DNA of 6,754 bases from Spirochaetales bacterium (GTDB lineage Bacteria > Spirochaetota > Spirochaetia > Treponematales > Rectinemataceae): NCBI GenBank assembly GCA_015657395.1, contig JADLKI010000008.1, positions 298,060 to 304,813 of the forward strand, read 5' to 3'. The position numbers were made by a program, and so were the translations under genes. Below are positions 1-5,984 of this stretch, piece by piece (position 1 is the stretch's first letter; each line of letters starts with the position of its first letter). The notes beneath the pieces are model-generated. The model was given only the letters and a program-made list of their open reading frames with translations. It was not told where the DNA came from and made no database searches.

Positions 1-930
1 CCCGCGCACGTGAAGCTGGCTCCTACAAAGCCCATCTCCTGTGTCATCGCAAATGCTGCCGAGTGTGAGCCGTATCTCACGATCGACGAGCGGACTCTGC
101 TTGAAACGCCCGAGAAGGTGGTCGACGGCGTCGCGATTGTGATGAAGACCGTGAATGCGTCCGAAGGCGTCATTGCCATCGAAGAGAATAAAAGGCACAC
201 GATTCCGCACGTGCAGAAAGCGATAGATGCGAACCCGCAGGTCAAGGCGGGCATGAAGATACGCATTCAGGAGCTCAGGACCAAGTATCCCCAGGGTGGT
301 GAGAAAATGCTCATCACCGCGATCACCGGCAGGCAGGTGCCTTCGGGCGGGCTGCCCATGGATGTCGGCTGTGTCGTGTCGAATGTCGGTACGCTCTGCG
401 CGATTGTGGACGCCTTCCGGAAAGGGAAACCTCTCATAGAGCGCGGATTCACGGTGACTGGCGGCGCCTGCAAGACGCCCAAGAACCTCGTGGCTCCAAT
501 CGGCATCCTTGTTTCGGACCTGGCAAAGGCCGGCATTGTCGAAATCGACGATCAGTCCCTCGACAAAGTTATTTTTGGCGGACCGATGATGGGCGTGGCC
601 CTTCCGGGCTATGAAATTCCCGTGCAGAAGAATACTTCCGGCGTCCTCCTCATGAGCGAGCAGGAAGCGCTCCAGTATGAAGAAGAGACCTGCATTCGCT
701 GCGGGCGCTGCATTCGTGCATGCCCGACAGCGATCTCCCCTGCCCTCCTCGCAATCGCCATTGAGAGCGGAAGCTATGCGGAAGCGGAAAAGATCGGGCT
801 TTTGGACTGCATCGAGTGCGGGACCTGCTCTTTTGTGTGCCCTGCGCACCGGCATCTCGTGCAGCGCTTCAGGGTCGGCAAGCAGGTGCTGCGCGCGCTG
901 AAACAGAAGGAGGCCCAGAATGTCAGATAA
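1..930 (+). CDS. rnfC: RnfC, electron transport complex subunit C (5' end missing)
   Basis: Peripheral iron-sulfur/flavin subunit of the Rnf ferredoxin:NAD+ oxidoreductase, the likely NAD(H)-reacting module. The frame is open from base 1 (P-A-H-V-K-L-A-P), which matches the interior of RnfC, so the start lies upstream; 309 residues are visible against about 440 for a compact RnfC. In order from the left edge: the A-A-E-C-E-P-Y stretch (about residues 18-24), the NuoF-like nucleotide/FMN region Y-P-Q-G-G-E-K with P-S-G-G-L-P (about 96-119), an SLBB-like segment around V-T-G-G (about 152-155), then two ferredoxin motifs C-x2-C-x2-C-x3-C-P at bases 691-726 and 808-843. The protein ends 29 residues after the second motif's last cysteine, so it lacks the long alanine-rich tail of proteobacterial RnfC. 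Its last 11 bases overlap rnfD, implying coupled translation. Any operon promoter is outside the window. Confidence 0.97.
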   Translation, partial: PAHVKLAPTKPISCVIANAAECEPYLTIDERTLLETPEKVVDGVAIVMKTVNASEGVIAIEENKRHTIPHVQKAIDANPQVKAGMKIRIQELRTKYPQGGEKMLITAITGRQVPSGGLPMDVGCVVSNVGTLCAIVDAFRKGKPLIERGFTVTGGACKTPKNLVAPIGILVSDLAKAGIVEIDDQSLDKVIFGGPMMGVALPGYEIPVQKNTSGVLLMSEQEALQYEEETCIRCGRCIRACPTAISPALLAIAIESGSYAEAEKIGLLDCIECGTCSFVCPAHRHLVQRFRVGKQVLRALKQKEAQNVR

Positions 931-1930
931 AAAGCTGATTCTCGGTTCGAGCCCCCACGCATTCTCACCCGTCGATACGCCGCGCATCATGCTCTCGGTG
1001 GTCATTGCGCTTGTGCCCGCGACGGCGTACGGAATTTACCTGTATGGCCTGCCCGCACTGGGTGTCGTCGTCACTTCGATTGCGGCGGCAGTGCTTTCGG
1101 AGTTTGTGTTCCGGAAGATAATCAAGGCGAGCACGAGCATCGGCGATTTTTCGGCGGTCGTGAGCGGGCTTCTGCTTGCGCTGATTCTGCCGCCCTCGAC
1201 TCCGCTGTGGATGGTTGCGCTCGGCGCGATTTTCGCCATCGTGGTGGCGAAAGAATTCTTTGGGGGCCTTGGGGCGAATCCCTTTAACCCCGCCCTCATA
1301 GGCCGGGCCTTTCTGCTCATGAGCTTTCCTGCTGCGATGACGAGCTGGACCATGCCCAAGGGGCTGCCTCTCGCTGCAGATGCGCTGAGCGCCGCCACTC
1401 CCCTCAATCTGCTCAAACAGGGCAGTACCCTGGCCGACGTGGCACAGTATTTCGGGGCGAATGACATCGGGGCGTTCTACCGTCAGCTCTTCATGGGTTT
1501 CCGCTCGGGCTCCATCGGCGAGAGCTCGATACTCCTCGTGCTTCTGGGCGGCCTCTTCCTGCTCGGCATCGGGGTCATTCAGTGGATCGTGCCGGTTTCG
1601 GTGCTGTCGTCGACATTCGTGTTTTCCTGGATACTCGGGATGGATCCCGTGTTCGGAGTTCTCACGGGCGGTATTGCGTTCGGCGCTTTCTTTATGGCGA
1701 CGGATTACTCCACCCGGCCCATGACGACATACGGCCAGGCGGTATTCGGCGTCGGCATAGGGCTGATCACCGTGCTCATCCGGAAGTATGGCGGATATCC
1801 CGAAGGTGTCACCTACGCGATCCTCATCATGAACGTCCTTACACCCTACCTCAACAAGCTCAGGGGCAAGAAATACGGCTATGTGCCTCCTGTCAGACCG
1901 GCAAAGCCGTCCAAGGAGGCCTCGAAATGA
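920..1930 (+). CDS. rnfD: RnfD, flavinylated membrane subunit of Rnf
   Basis: Integral membrane subunit of the Rnf complex (NqrB/RnfD family), 336 residues, normal for the family. It holds a covalently bound FMN and takes part in electron flow coupled to ion transport. Many hydrophobic segments are visible (for example about residues 24-42, 45-62, 77-90, 95-110 and 203-245). The signature N-P-F-N-P-A-L-I-G-R-A-F-L sits at about 120-132. The flavinylation motif D-A-L-S-A-A-T-P-L places the FMN threonine at residue 160 (ACT, bases 1397-1399). M-A-T-D-Y-S at about 255-260 is another conserved patch. The ATG at 920 is chosen because GAAGGAGG (906-913) lies 6 bases upstream and the N-terminus (M-S-D-K-K-L-I-L-G-S-S-P-H) matches the family. 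It overlaps rnfC by 11 bases and rnfG by 4. The flavin transferase ApbE needed for maturation is not in this window. Confidence 0.97.
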   Translation: MSDKKLILGSSPHAFSPVDTPRIMLSVVIALVPATAYGIYLYGLPALGVVVTSIAAAVLSEFVFRKIIKASTSIGDFSAVVSGLLLALILPPSTPLWMVALGAIFAIVVAKEFFGGLGANPFNPALIGRAFLLMSFPAAMTSWTMPKGLPLAADALSAATPLNLLKQGSTLADVAQYFGANDIGAFYRQLFMGFRSGSIGESSILLVLLGGLFLLGIGVIQWIVPVSVLSSTFVFSWILGMDPVFGVLTGGIAFGAFFMATDYSTRPMTTYGQAVFGVGIGLITVLIRKYGGYPEGVTYAILIMNVLTPYLNKLRGKKYGYVPPVRPAKPSKEASK

Positions 1931-2541
1931 AGGGAAACTCCAGACTCGGCTTTATACTCGCGATCTTCGCGGCCGTGGGCTGCGGCAGCCTCGCCGTGGT
2001 ACAGGCCATAACGGCCCCGGCCATCGCCATGCAGAGCCAGAAGGCACTCGACGAATCGCTCAAGGAGCTTTTCCCCGACGCGACCAGCTTCGAGGACATC
2101 TCCTCGTCGATCACCTCAAGTTCGCCGGCGGTGAAATTCGAAGAGGCTTACATGGTCAAATCCGCCATGGCGCCGCTCGGCGTCGCGATCAAGGCCTCCG
2201 GCTCCAGCTACGGGGGGACGGCCAAGCTCCTCGTCGGCGTCGGCCTCGCCAGGAGTATTGCGGGCGTCAAGGTTCTCGAACTCAGCGACACCGCGGGCCT
2301 CGGCATGAACGCGACGAGCGACTCGTACTACGTCGACAAGACGAACAAGATCACCTTCCCTGGTCAGTTCAAGGACAAGTTCATCACCGACAGCTTCGAG
2401 GTGAAGAAGGATGTGGTCGCCATCACTGCGGCGACCATCACGTCGAGATCGCTGACGGCGATCGTCAAGGCGGCCTCGGAGGCGGGCGCCGCGTGGATCG
2501 AGAGCTCGGCGATGGCGGGTGCCGCCCCCGAAGGGAAATGA
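1927..2541 (+). CDS. rnfG: RnfG, FMN-binding subunit of Rnf
   Basis: Single-span Rnf subunit with an FMN-binding domain outside the cytoplasmic membrane; 204 residues, typical for RnfG. A membrane anchor spans about residues 7-30. The FMN-binding domain shows S-Y-G-G (94-97), D-T-A-G-L-G (121-126, the position usually written E-T-P-G-L-G) and the flavinylation motif I-T-A-A-T-I-T-S, making Thr170 the probable FMN attachment site. The family more often reads S/T-G-A-T here, so Ala replaces Gly, a tolerated variation. The ATG at 1927 is chosen over the longer open frame reaching back to 1582 because AAGGAGG (1913-1919) lies 7 bases upstream, the start overlaps the rnfD stop as ATGA, and the N-terminus then begins with a normal anchor. 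No frameshift is seen. Confidence 0.96.
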   Translation: MKGNSRLGFILAIFAAVGCGSLAVVQAITAPAIAMQSQKALDESLKELFPDATSFEDISSSITSSSPAVKFEEAYMVKSAMAPLGVAIKASGSSYGGTAKLLVGVGLARSIAGVKVLELSDTAGLGMNATSDSYYVDKTNKITFPGQFKDKFITDSFEVKKDVVAITAATITSRSLTAIVKAASEAGAAWIESSAMAGAAPEGK

Positions 2542-2542
2542 C

Positions 2543-3166
2543 ATGAAAAAGCTCTGGAAAATATTCAGCGGGGGCCTCGTGTTCGAGAACCCCCTTCTCG
2601 TACTGATGATCGGCCTCTGCTCCTCCATGGCCGTAACCTCCACGGTGTCGAACGGCATCGGCATGGGGCTCTCCATGACCTTCGTTCTCCTGTTCTCCGA
2701 GATTTTCGTCTCGGCCTTCAGGAAGATAATTCCCAGTTCGGTGCGAATGCCCGTCTTCCTCATCATCATCGGTGGGTTCACGACCATCGTCGACCTGGTG
2801 CTCAAGGCCTATTTCCCGGCGCTCTCCAAGAGCATGGGCGTCTTTATCCCGCTCATCGTCGTCAACTGCATCATCATGGGGCGCGTCGAGGCATTCTCGT
2901 ACAAGCAGTCTGTCCTCGCCTCCATCTTCGACTCCTTCGGAATGGGCCTCGGCTACACATGGGTGCTCATCGGCATGTCCGCCTTCCGCGAAATCCTTGG
3001 CAACGGGACCTTCCTGGGGATCCAGGTGATGCCCCAGTCCTTCCAGCCGATCCTGTTCTTCATACTTCCGCCGGGCGGCTTCCTCATTTTCGGCCTCTTC
3101 ATAGCGTTCAACATCTGGAACAAGAACAGGTTGACCAGAAAAGCCGAAGCAAAGGAGAACGCATAA
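2543..3166 (+). CDS. rnfE: RnfE, integral membrane core subunit of Rnf
   Basis: NqrD/RnfE-family membrane protein of 207 residues with about six hydrophobic spans. It pairs with its homologue RnfA in inverted topology at the core of the complex. The conserved half-helix cysteines are present: Cys26 in G-L-C-S-S-M-A-V-T and Cys109 in I-P-L-I-V-V-N-C. In solved Rnf/Nqr structures the equivalent cysteines of the A and E (or E and D) subunits bind an intramembrane [2Fe-2S] cluster, so cluster binding is inferred. The usual proline after the first cysteine is Ser here. R-E-I-L-G-N-G-T (149-156) and P-P-G-G-F-L (176-181) are further family marks. Start ATG 2543 (M-K-K-L-W-K-I-F) has GAAGGGA at 2530-2536. 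It begins one base after the rnfG stop and shares one base with rnfA. Confidence 0.96.
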   Translation: MKKLWKIFSGGLVFENPLLVLMIGLCSSMAVTSTVSNGIGMGLSMTFVLLFSEIFVSAFRKIIPSSVRMPVFLIIIGGFTTIVDLVLKAYFPALSKSMGVFIPLIVVNCIIMGRVEAFSYKQSVLASIFDSFGMGLGYTWVLIGMSAFREILGNGTFLGIQVMPQSFQPILFFILPPGGFLIFGLFIAFNIWNKNRLTRKAEAKENA

Positions 3167-3741
3167 TGGATCTCATGAAAATTTTCATCGTCAGCATGCT
3201 GATAAACAACATCATCCTGATGCGCTTCATTGCGCTCTGTTCCTACATCGGGATGACGAACGACGTGGGCCAATCCATCGGCATGGGTATAGCCGTCACT
3301 TTCGTGACGGTGCTCGCCACTGCCGCGACATGGCCGCTCTACCACTTCGTGCTCGCACCGCTCCACCTCGAGTTCCTCGAGATCATCATCTTCATCCTGG
3401 TGGTGGCGAGCCTCGTCCAGCTTGTCGAGTTCTATCTGAAGAAGAATGTGCCCGGCCTCTACGCGGCCATGGGCATCTACCTCCCGCTGATCACGACGAA
3501 CTGCGCCATCTCGGCGGTGGTGTTCGAGAATATTTCGCTCAACTACAACTTTATCCAGTCCATCGTCTACGCGATCGGCGTCTCGCTGGGCTACCTCCTG
3601 GCGATGATACTGCTCGCGGGCGTGCGCCAGAGGATGGAGACGAGCCCGGTGCCGAAGTTCCTCCGGGGAACCCCCATACTCTTCATCTCGACGAGCCTGA
3701 TCGGCATTGCCTTCATGGGCTTTGCGGGCCTGATCAAATAA
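3166..3741 (+). CDS. rnfA: RnfA, integral membrane core subunit of Rnf
   Basis: NqrE/RnfA-family membrane protein of 191 residues (family about 190-195) with about six spans. The N-terminus I-N-N-I-I-L-M-R-F-I-A-L-C matches the family signature around Cys25, and P-L-I-T-T-N-C-A-I holds Cys113. These two cysteines, with the pair in RnfE, are the expected ligands of the intramembrane [2Fe-2S] cluster (from family knowledge, not seen directly). F-R/L-R-G-T-P near 164-168 and A-F-M-G-F-A-G-L at the C-terminus are also typical. The ATG at 3166 overlaps the rnfE stop as TAATG and follows AAAGGAG (3151-3157) by 8 bases. The same frame is open upstream but is only the shifted shadow of rnfE, so the start is firm. 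Confidence 0.96.
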   Translation: MDLMKIFIVSMLINNIILMRFIALCSYIGMTNDVGQSIGMGIAVTFVTVLATAATWPLYHFVLAPLHLEFLEIIIFILVVASLVQLVEFYLKKNVPGLYAAMGIYLPLITTNCAISAVVFENISLNYNFIQSIVYAIGVSLGYLLAMILLAGVRQRMETSPVPKFLRGTPILFISTSLIGIAFMGFAGLIK

Positions 3742-3750
3742 GGGGGCCAT

Positions 3751-4611
3751 ATGTTCATCACGATTTTGATAGCGGTCGTATTCGCGGGTATCCTGGCCTT
3801 CGTCATCGGTGTGGCGCTGGGCTGGTTCGAGAAGAAGTTCAAGATCGAGAGGGACCCGAGGATCGACGAAGTGCGTGCGGCCCTGCCGGGCGCCAACTGC
3901 GGGGGCTGCGGTTTTCCCGGCTGTGACGGATACGCGGAGGCGGTGGCGACGGGGCGGGCTCCGACGACGAAATGCGCTGTCGGCGGCTCCGCGACTGCGG
4001 CGACCCTGGCGAAGATTATGGGCATAGAAGGCGGAGGAGCCGCGGAAGACAAGGTTGCCGTGCTGCTCTGTCAGGGCGCGATCGACAAGACTGTCAGTAA
4101 GGGCACATACAACGGCATCCCGACCTGCCGCGCCGCGAAGCTTTCGACGGGAAGCGTGAAGACATGTCCCTGGTCCTGCCAGGGCTTCGGCGATTGCACG
4201 AAAGTCTGCAAATTCGATGCGCTGGCGATGGGCGAGGACGGGCTGCCGCACGTCAATTACGACAATTGCACGGGATGCGGCCTGTGCGTCGAAGAGTGTC
4301 CGCAGAAAATATTGACACTTGTGCCGCGCGCCAGAGTCGGTTCGATCGTGCTGTGCTCGAACAGAAGCGTCGTGAAGGCGAATGTCATCAAGACCTGCAA
4401 GGTTGGATGCATCAAATGCGAGCTCTGCGTGAGATCCTGCCCGGAGGGTGCGATCACGATGGTGAATGGCATTCCGGTGACGGACTATGTAAAGTGCACA
4501 TCGTGCGGCATCTGCGTGCAGAAGTGTCCGACAAAGTGCTACAAGATGCTTGAAATCGACGTTTTCGGTATCAAGAAAGTGGTGCCGGTGAGAGAAGAAG
4601 CGCAGGCATGA
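3751..4611 (+). CDS. rnfB: RnfB, long polyferredoxin subunit of Rnf
   Basis: Membrane-anchored iron-sulfur subunit, the likely entry point for electrons from reduced ferredoxin; 286 residues, the long form rather than the roughly 190-residue proteobacterial form. Residues 1-26 are a hydrophobic anchor. Next comes the RnfB 4Fe-4S domain, C50-x2-C53-x4-C58-x16-C75. A cysteine-rich insert follows (C107, C126, C139, C143, C149, C153), including C-P-W-S-C-Q-G-F-G-D-C. Three full ferredoxin motifs C-x2-C-x2-C-x3-C-P start at C173, C220 and C249, with extra cysteines at 202, 216 and 263. The insert plus these motifs could hold more than four clusters. The residue after C153 is Lys (C-K-F-D-A-L) where family members usually have Pro. 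The ATG at 3751 follows AGGGGG (3741-3746) by only 4 bases, somewhat close. It is the last gene of the operon and is followed by a terminator. Confidence 0.96.
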   Translation: MFITILIAVVFAGILAFVIGVALGWFEKKFKIERDPRIDEVRAALPGANCGGCGFPGCDGYAEAVATGRAPTTKCAVGGSATAATLAKIMGIEGGGAAEDKVAVLLCQGAIDKTVSKGTYNGIPTCRAAKLSTGSVKTCPWSCQGFGDCTKVCKFDALAMGEDGLPHVNYDNCTGCGLCVEECPQKILTLVPRARVGSIVLCSNRSVVKANVIKTCKVGCIKCELCVRSCPEGAITMVNGIPVTDYVKCTSCGICVQKCPTKCYKMLEIDVFGIKKVVPVREEAQA

Positions 4612-4656
4612 CGCACAGCGGGCGGGGCTCTTGAGCTCTTGCCTTTGAGATAGATG

Positions 4657-4690
4657 AAGGCCGGCCCCTGAGCGGGGGGCCGGCCTTTTT
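4657..4690 (+). terminator. Rho-independent terminator after rnfB
   Basis: A perfect 12-bp GC-rich stem pairs 4657-4668 with 4676-4687 around a 7-base loop (TGAGCGG), followed by a T run through 4690 (five T, then G and three more T). It lies 46 bases past the rnfB stop and ends the rnf operon. On the opposite strand the same hairpin starts a few bases after the peptidase gene's stop, but the downstream side is only TT then CATC, so it would be a weaker terminator for that gene. The rest of 4612-4656 holds nothing clear beyond a small GCTC/GAGC palindrome at 4627-4636. Confidence 0.9.
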
Positions 4691-4693
4691 GTT

Positions 4694-5776
4694 TCAGTAG
4701 GTCACGGTACGCAGGCGAATGCCGATCGAGAAGTTCAGGCAGGCACGCAGATCGGTCTGCAGCGCTCCGGTCTGGCCGGGCTCGGGCACATAATAATCGT
4801 ATCTCAGTTCAAAGTAGGTCCCGAAGCGCTGCGCACCGGAAGAGAAGACGAGAGGAGACCAGCGGAGTCCTCCCGTGGCGATAAAAAAGTCTCCCGGCGA
4901 ATAGAGGCGGCCATTCAGATCGGGAGAGCCAAAGGTGAAGGTGGGGCCGGCAAAGACCGAGAAGCCTGAAATTTGACCGACGCTGAGCTCTACGGGCACT
5001 CGTACGACACCGAGAGCGCGGTCCCAGTCCGCACCGGCGCGCAATCCCGCAGAGAAATTCTTCGAGATGGGGAACGATACTTCAGTCCAGCCCGAGAGCC
5101 CGCGCACGAAAGCCCAAAAGCCCTGCATCTCTCCAAGCTGCGCAAAACTGACGCCGCCGCCCCAGTCAAAGGCAAGGCCTGAAAGCGTCGAGACGGGGAG
5201 GGCGCGTCCGGCGAACAGCAGACGATGCTTCCAGCTAGGCTCATTGAGCGAACTGTGGATCACGCCGGTCTGCGGTCCGGTGCTGGCGGCGTGGATGAAG
5301 AGTTCATCCCCGATATAGATGCCGACATGATCGGCCCTGGAGAGATAAGCGGCGGTTTGGGGGACGGAGGTTGAAGTTTGGGCTGGTGAAGACCCCGCGC
5401 TGGCATCGAGAGCAAAGAAGACGAGATCTCCGGGCTTGAGTTCGCGGACGGGAATGACGAGGATCCATCTGGCAAGCGTGTCGACCGTGCGCGGAACCTT
5501 TATCCCTGTAGCCTGGAGATACGAGACGTAGACCAGGCCCGAACAGTCGATGCCGGATTTTGCAGCGCCGCCGTACCGGTACGGCGCGCCTAAATACGAC
5601 TCGGCGGCGCTGAGGACAGACTGGCGCGCGCCGGACGAAGCCAGCCCCAGCAGCGGCGGCGCGGAGACGAGGCCGAAGGCGGGCCGCAGGGGCAGCATCA
5701 GAAAAGACAGCAGGGCGCACACAGAGCACACAGCGGCGGGGCTCCGAAACTTTCCTGACCTGCTGCCCGTCTTCAT
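4694..5776 (-). CDS. Secreted NlpC/P60 cysteine peptidase with C-terminal beta-barrel-like domain
   Basis: Predicted peptidoglycan-cleaving endopeptidase of 360 residues. Residues 1-35 look like a signal peptide: basic start (K2, R6, K9, R11), hydrophobic core about 14-30, probable cleavage after A-F-G or nearby. The NlpC/P60 domain covers about 50-190: Y-L-G-A-P-Y-R-Y-G-G (61-70), catalytic Cys78 in D-C-S-G, K-P-G-D-L-V-F-F (114-121), His150 in D-H-V-G-I-Y-I-G and His162 in F-I-H-A-A-S. Between the last two blocks is a Ser/Thr/Ala/Gln-rich insert (about 125-145). Residues about 200-360 are rich in Gly and aromatics with alternating hydrophobic/polar strands and end in Tyr, resembling an outer-membrane beta-barrel. 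That is inference from pattern only. Start ATG 5776 is chosen because GGAGG (5785-5789 on the opposite strand) sits 8 bases upstream; an ATG at 5791 overlaps that site. The gene converges on rnfB and diverges from metK. Confidence 0.85.
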   Translation of the reverse strand: MKTGSRSGKFRSPAAVCSVCALLSFLMLPLRPAFGLVSAPPLLGLASSGARQSVLSAAESYLGAPYRYGGAAKSGIDCSGLVYVSYLQATGIKVPRTVDTLARWILVIPVRELKPGDLVFFALDASAGSSPAQTSTSVPQTAAYLSRADHVGIYIGDELFIHAASTGPQTGVIHSSLNEPSWKHRLLFAGRALPVSTLSGLAFDWGGGVSFAQLGEMQGFWAFVRGLSGWTEVSFPISKNFSAGLRAGADWDRALGVVRVPVELSVGQISGFSVFAGPTFTFGSPDLNGRLYSPGDFFIATGGLRWSPLVFSSGAQRFGTYFELRYDYYVPEPGQTGALQTDLRACLNFSIGIRLRTVTY

Positions 5777-5807
5777 GCGACAAACCTCCATATCGATATT
5801 ATCGGAA

Positions 5808-5836
5808 AGTATTTGCACGAACATGAAATATTCCAA
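5808..5836 (-). promoter_or_regulatory. Possible promoter of the NlpC/P60 gene
   Basis: On the - strand TTGGAA (5831-5836) and AATACT (5808-5813) are separated by exactly 17 bases, each matching four of six sigma-70 consensus positions. Transcription would begin near 5801, giving a leader of about 25 bases that includes the GGAGG site. An alternative -10, GATAAT, lies nearer the gene but has no good -35. The call is weak. Confidence 0.3.
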
Positions 5837-5854
5837 AACAGCGCATATAGGCGC

Positions 5855-5883
5855 TTGACCAAAAAAAATTGCGTTATTACACT
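5855..5883 (+). promoter_or_regulatory. Sigma-70 type promoter of metK
   Basis: TTGACC (5855-5860) and TACACT (5878-5883) are separated by 17 bases, matching five and four of six consensus positions. The spacer contains a run of eight or more A. Transcription would start around 5889-5891, just before the first leader hairpin at 5894, leaving a leader of about 95 bases. That the start falls immediately before the structured leader supports the call. A near-palindrome GCGC-N6-GCGC (5841-5854) abuts the -35 box and could be an operator. Confidence 0.65.
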
Positions 5884-5893
5884 TGTACAGAAA

Positions 5894-5927
5894 GCCAGGT
5901 CAGCAGAAGTTTTCCAAGTGGCCTGGT
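5894..5927 (+). other. Leader hairpin upstream of the riboswitch
   Basis: Bases 5894-5902 pair with 5919-5927 as nine consecutive pairs, two of them G-U, with a 16-base loop that may fold further (GAA 5906-5908 with TTC 5912-5914). It starts about 4 bases after the predicted transcription start and ends directly against the next stem at 5928, so the two helices could stack. No T run follows, so it is not a terminator. It may protect the 5' end or form part of an enlarged aptamer; its function is unknown. Confidence 0.5.
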
Positions 5928-5979
5928 CCCGCCGAGTTATCCGAATTGCGGGCGGGCAAGAAATTCCAGCTAAAGAGGG
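5928..5979 (+). ncRNA. SAM-II/SAM-V-class S-adenosylmethionine riboswitch controlling metK
   Basis: A 52-base element directly before metK. Stem P1 is CCCGCC (5928-5933) with GGCGGG (5951-5956), six G-C pairs. Its 17-base loop, GAGTTATCCGAATTGCG, has the same length as, and differs at few positions from, the SAM-II aptamer loop as I recall it (GAUUUAACCGUAUUGCA). After an A-rich linker, AGCTAAAGAGGG (5968-5979) matches the SAM-II 3' strand AGCUAAAAAGGG at 11 of 12 positions. The expected pseudoknot is present: CC 5941-5942 with GG in 5977-5979, and TTGC 5946-5949 with GC 5969-5970 plus A 5972-5973. The 3' strand contains the metK Shine-Dalgarno sequence GAGGG, 5 bases before the ATG, so SAM binding should block translation initiation. 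Comparison is from memory, without a covariance search. SAM-V shares the same core and cannot be excluded. Confidence 0.8.
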
Positions 5980-5984
5980 ATCGA

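Noticed and set aside
10..12. GTG at 10 as the start of rnfC
   Set aside because: The frame is open to base 1 and the residues before it (P-A-H) fit the interior of RnfC; about a third of the protein must lie upstream.
1582..1926. N-terminal extension of RnfG
   Set aside because: This stretch overlaps the end of rnfD in another frame and has arginine- and histidine-rich, non-membrane content; the ATG at 1927 has a good ribosome binding site and normal anchor.
2519..2542. GTG start giving RnfE eight extra residues
   Set aside because: The extra residues fall inside rnfG, and ATG 2543 has a Shine-Dalgarno sequence and the family-like N-terminus.
2953..4251. 432-codon open frame on the - strand
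   Set aside because: It is antisense to rnfE, rnfA and rnfB, rich in Arg, His, Asp and Glu as expected of a GC-rich shadow frame, and shows no domain.
5714..5776. Lipoprotein signal in the NlpC/P60 protein
   Set aside because: Cysteines at residues 17 and 20 lie early inside the hydrophobic core without a convincing lipobox; an ordinary signal peptide fits better.
5790..5799. Perfect palindrome ATATCGATAT as an operator
   Set aside because: Ten AT-rich bases next to a ribosome binding site can occur by chance; no second copy is seen.
5777..5836. Longer N-terminus for the NlpC/P60 protein
   Set aside because: Starting at 5836 or 5791 would include or overlap the clear GGAGG site and put 20 or 5 extra residues before a normal signal peptide.
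5884..5984. SAM-I (S-box) or transcription-terminating riboswitch
   Set aside because: The leader is too short for the four-way junction, lacks S-box motifs, and has no terminator hairpin with a T run; the pseudoknot type fits instead.
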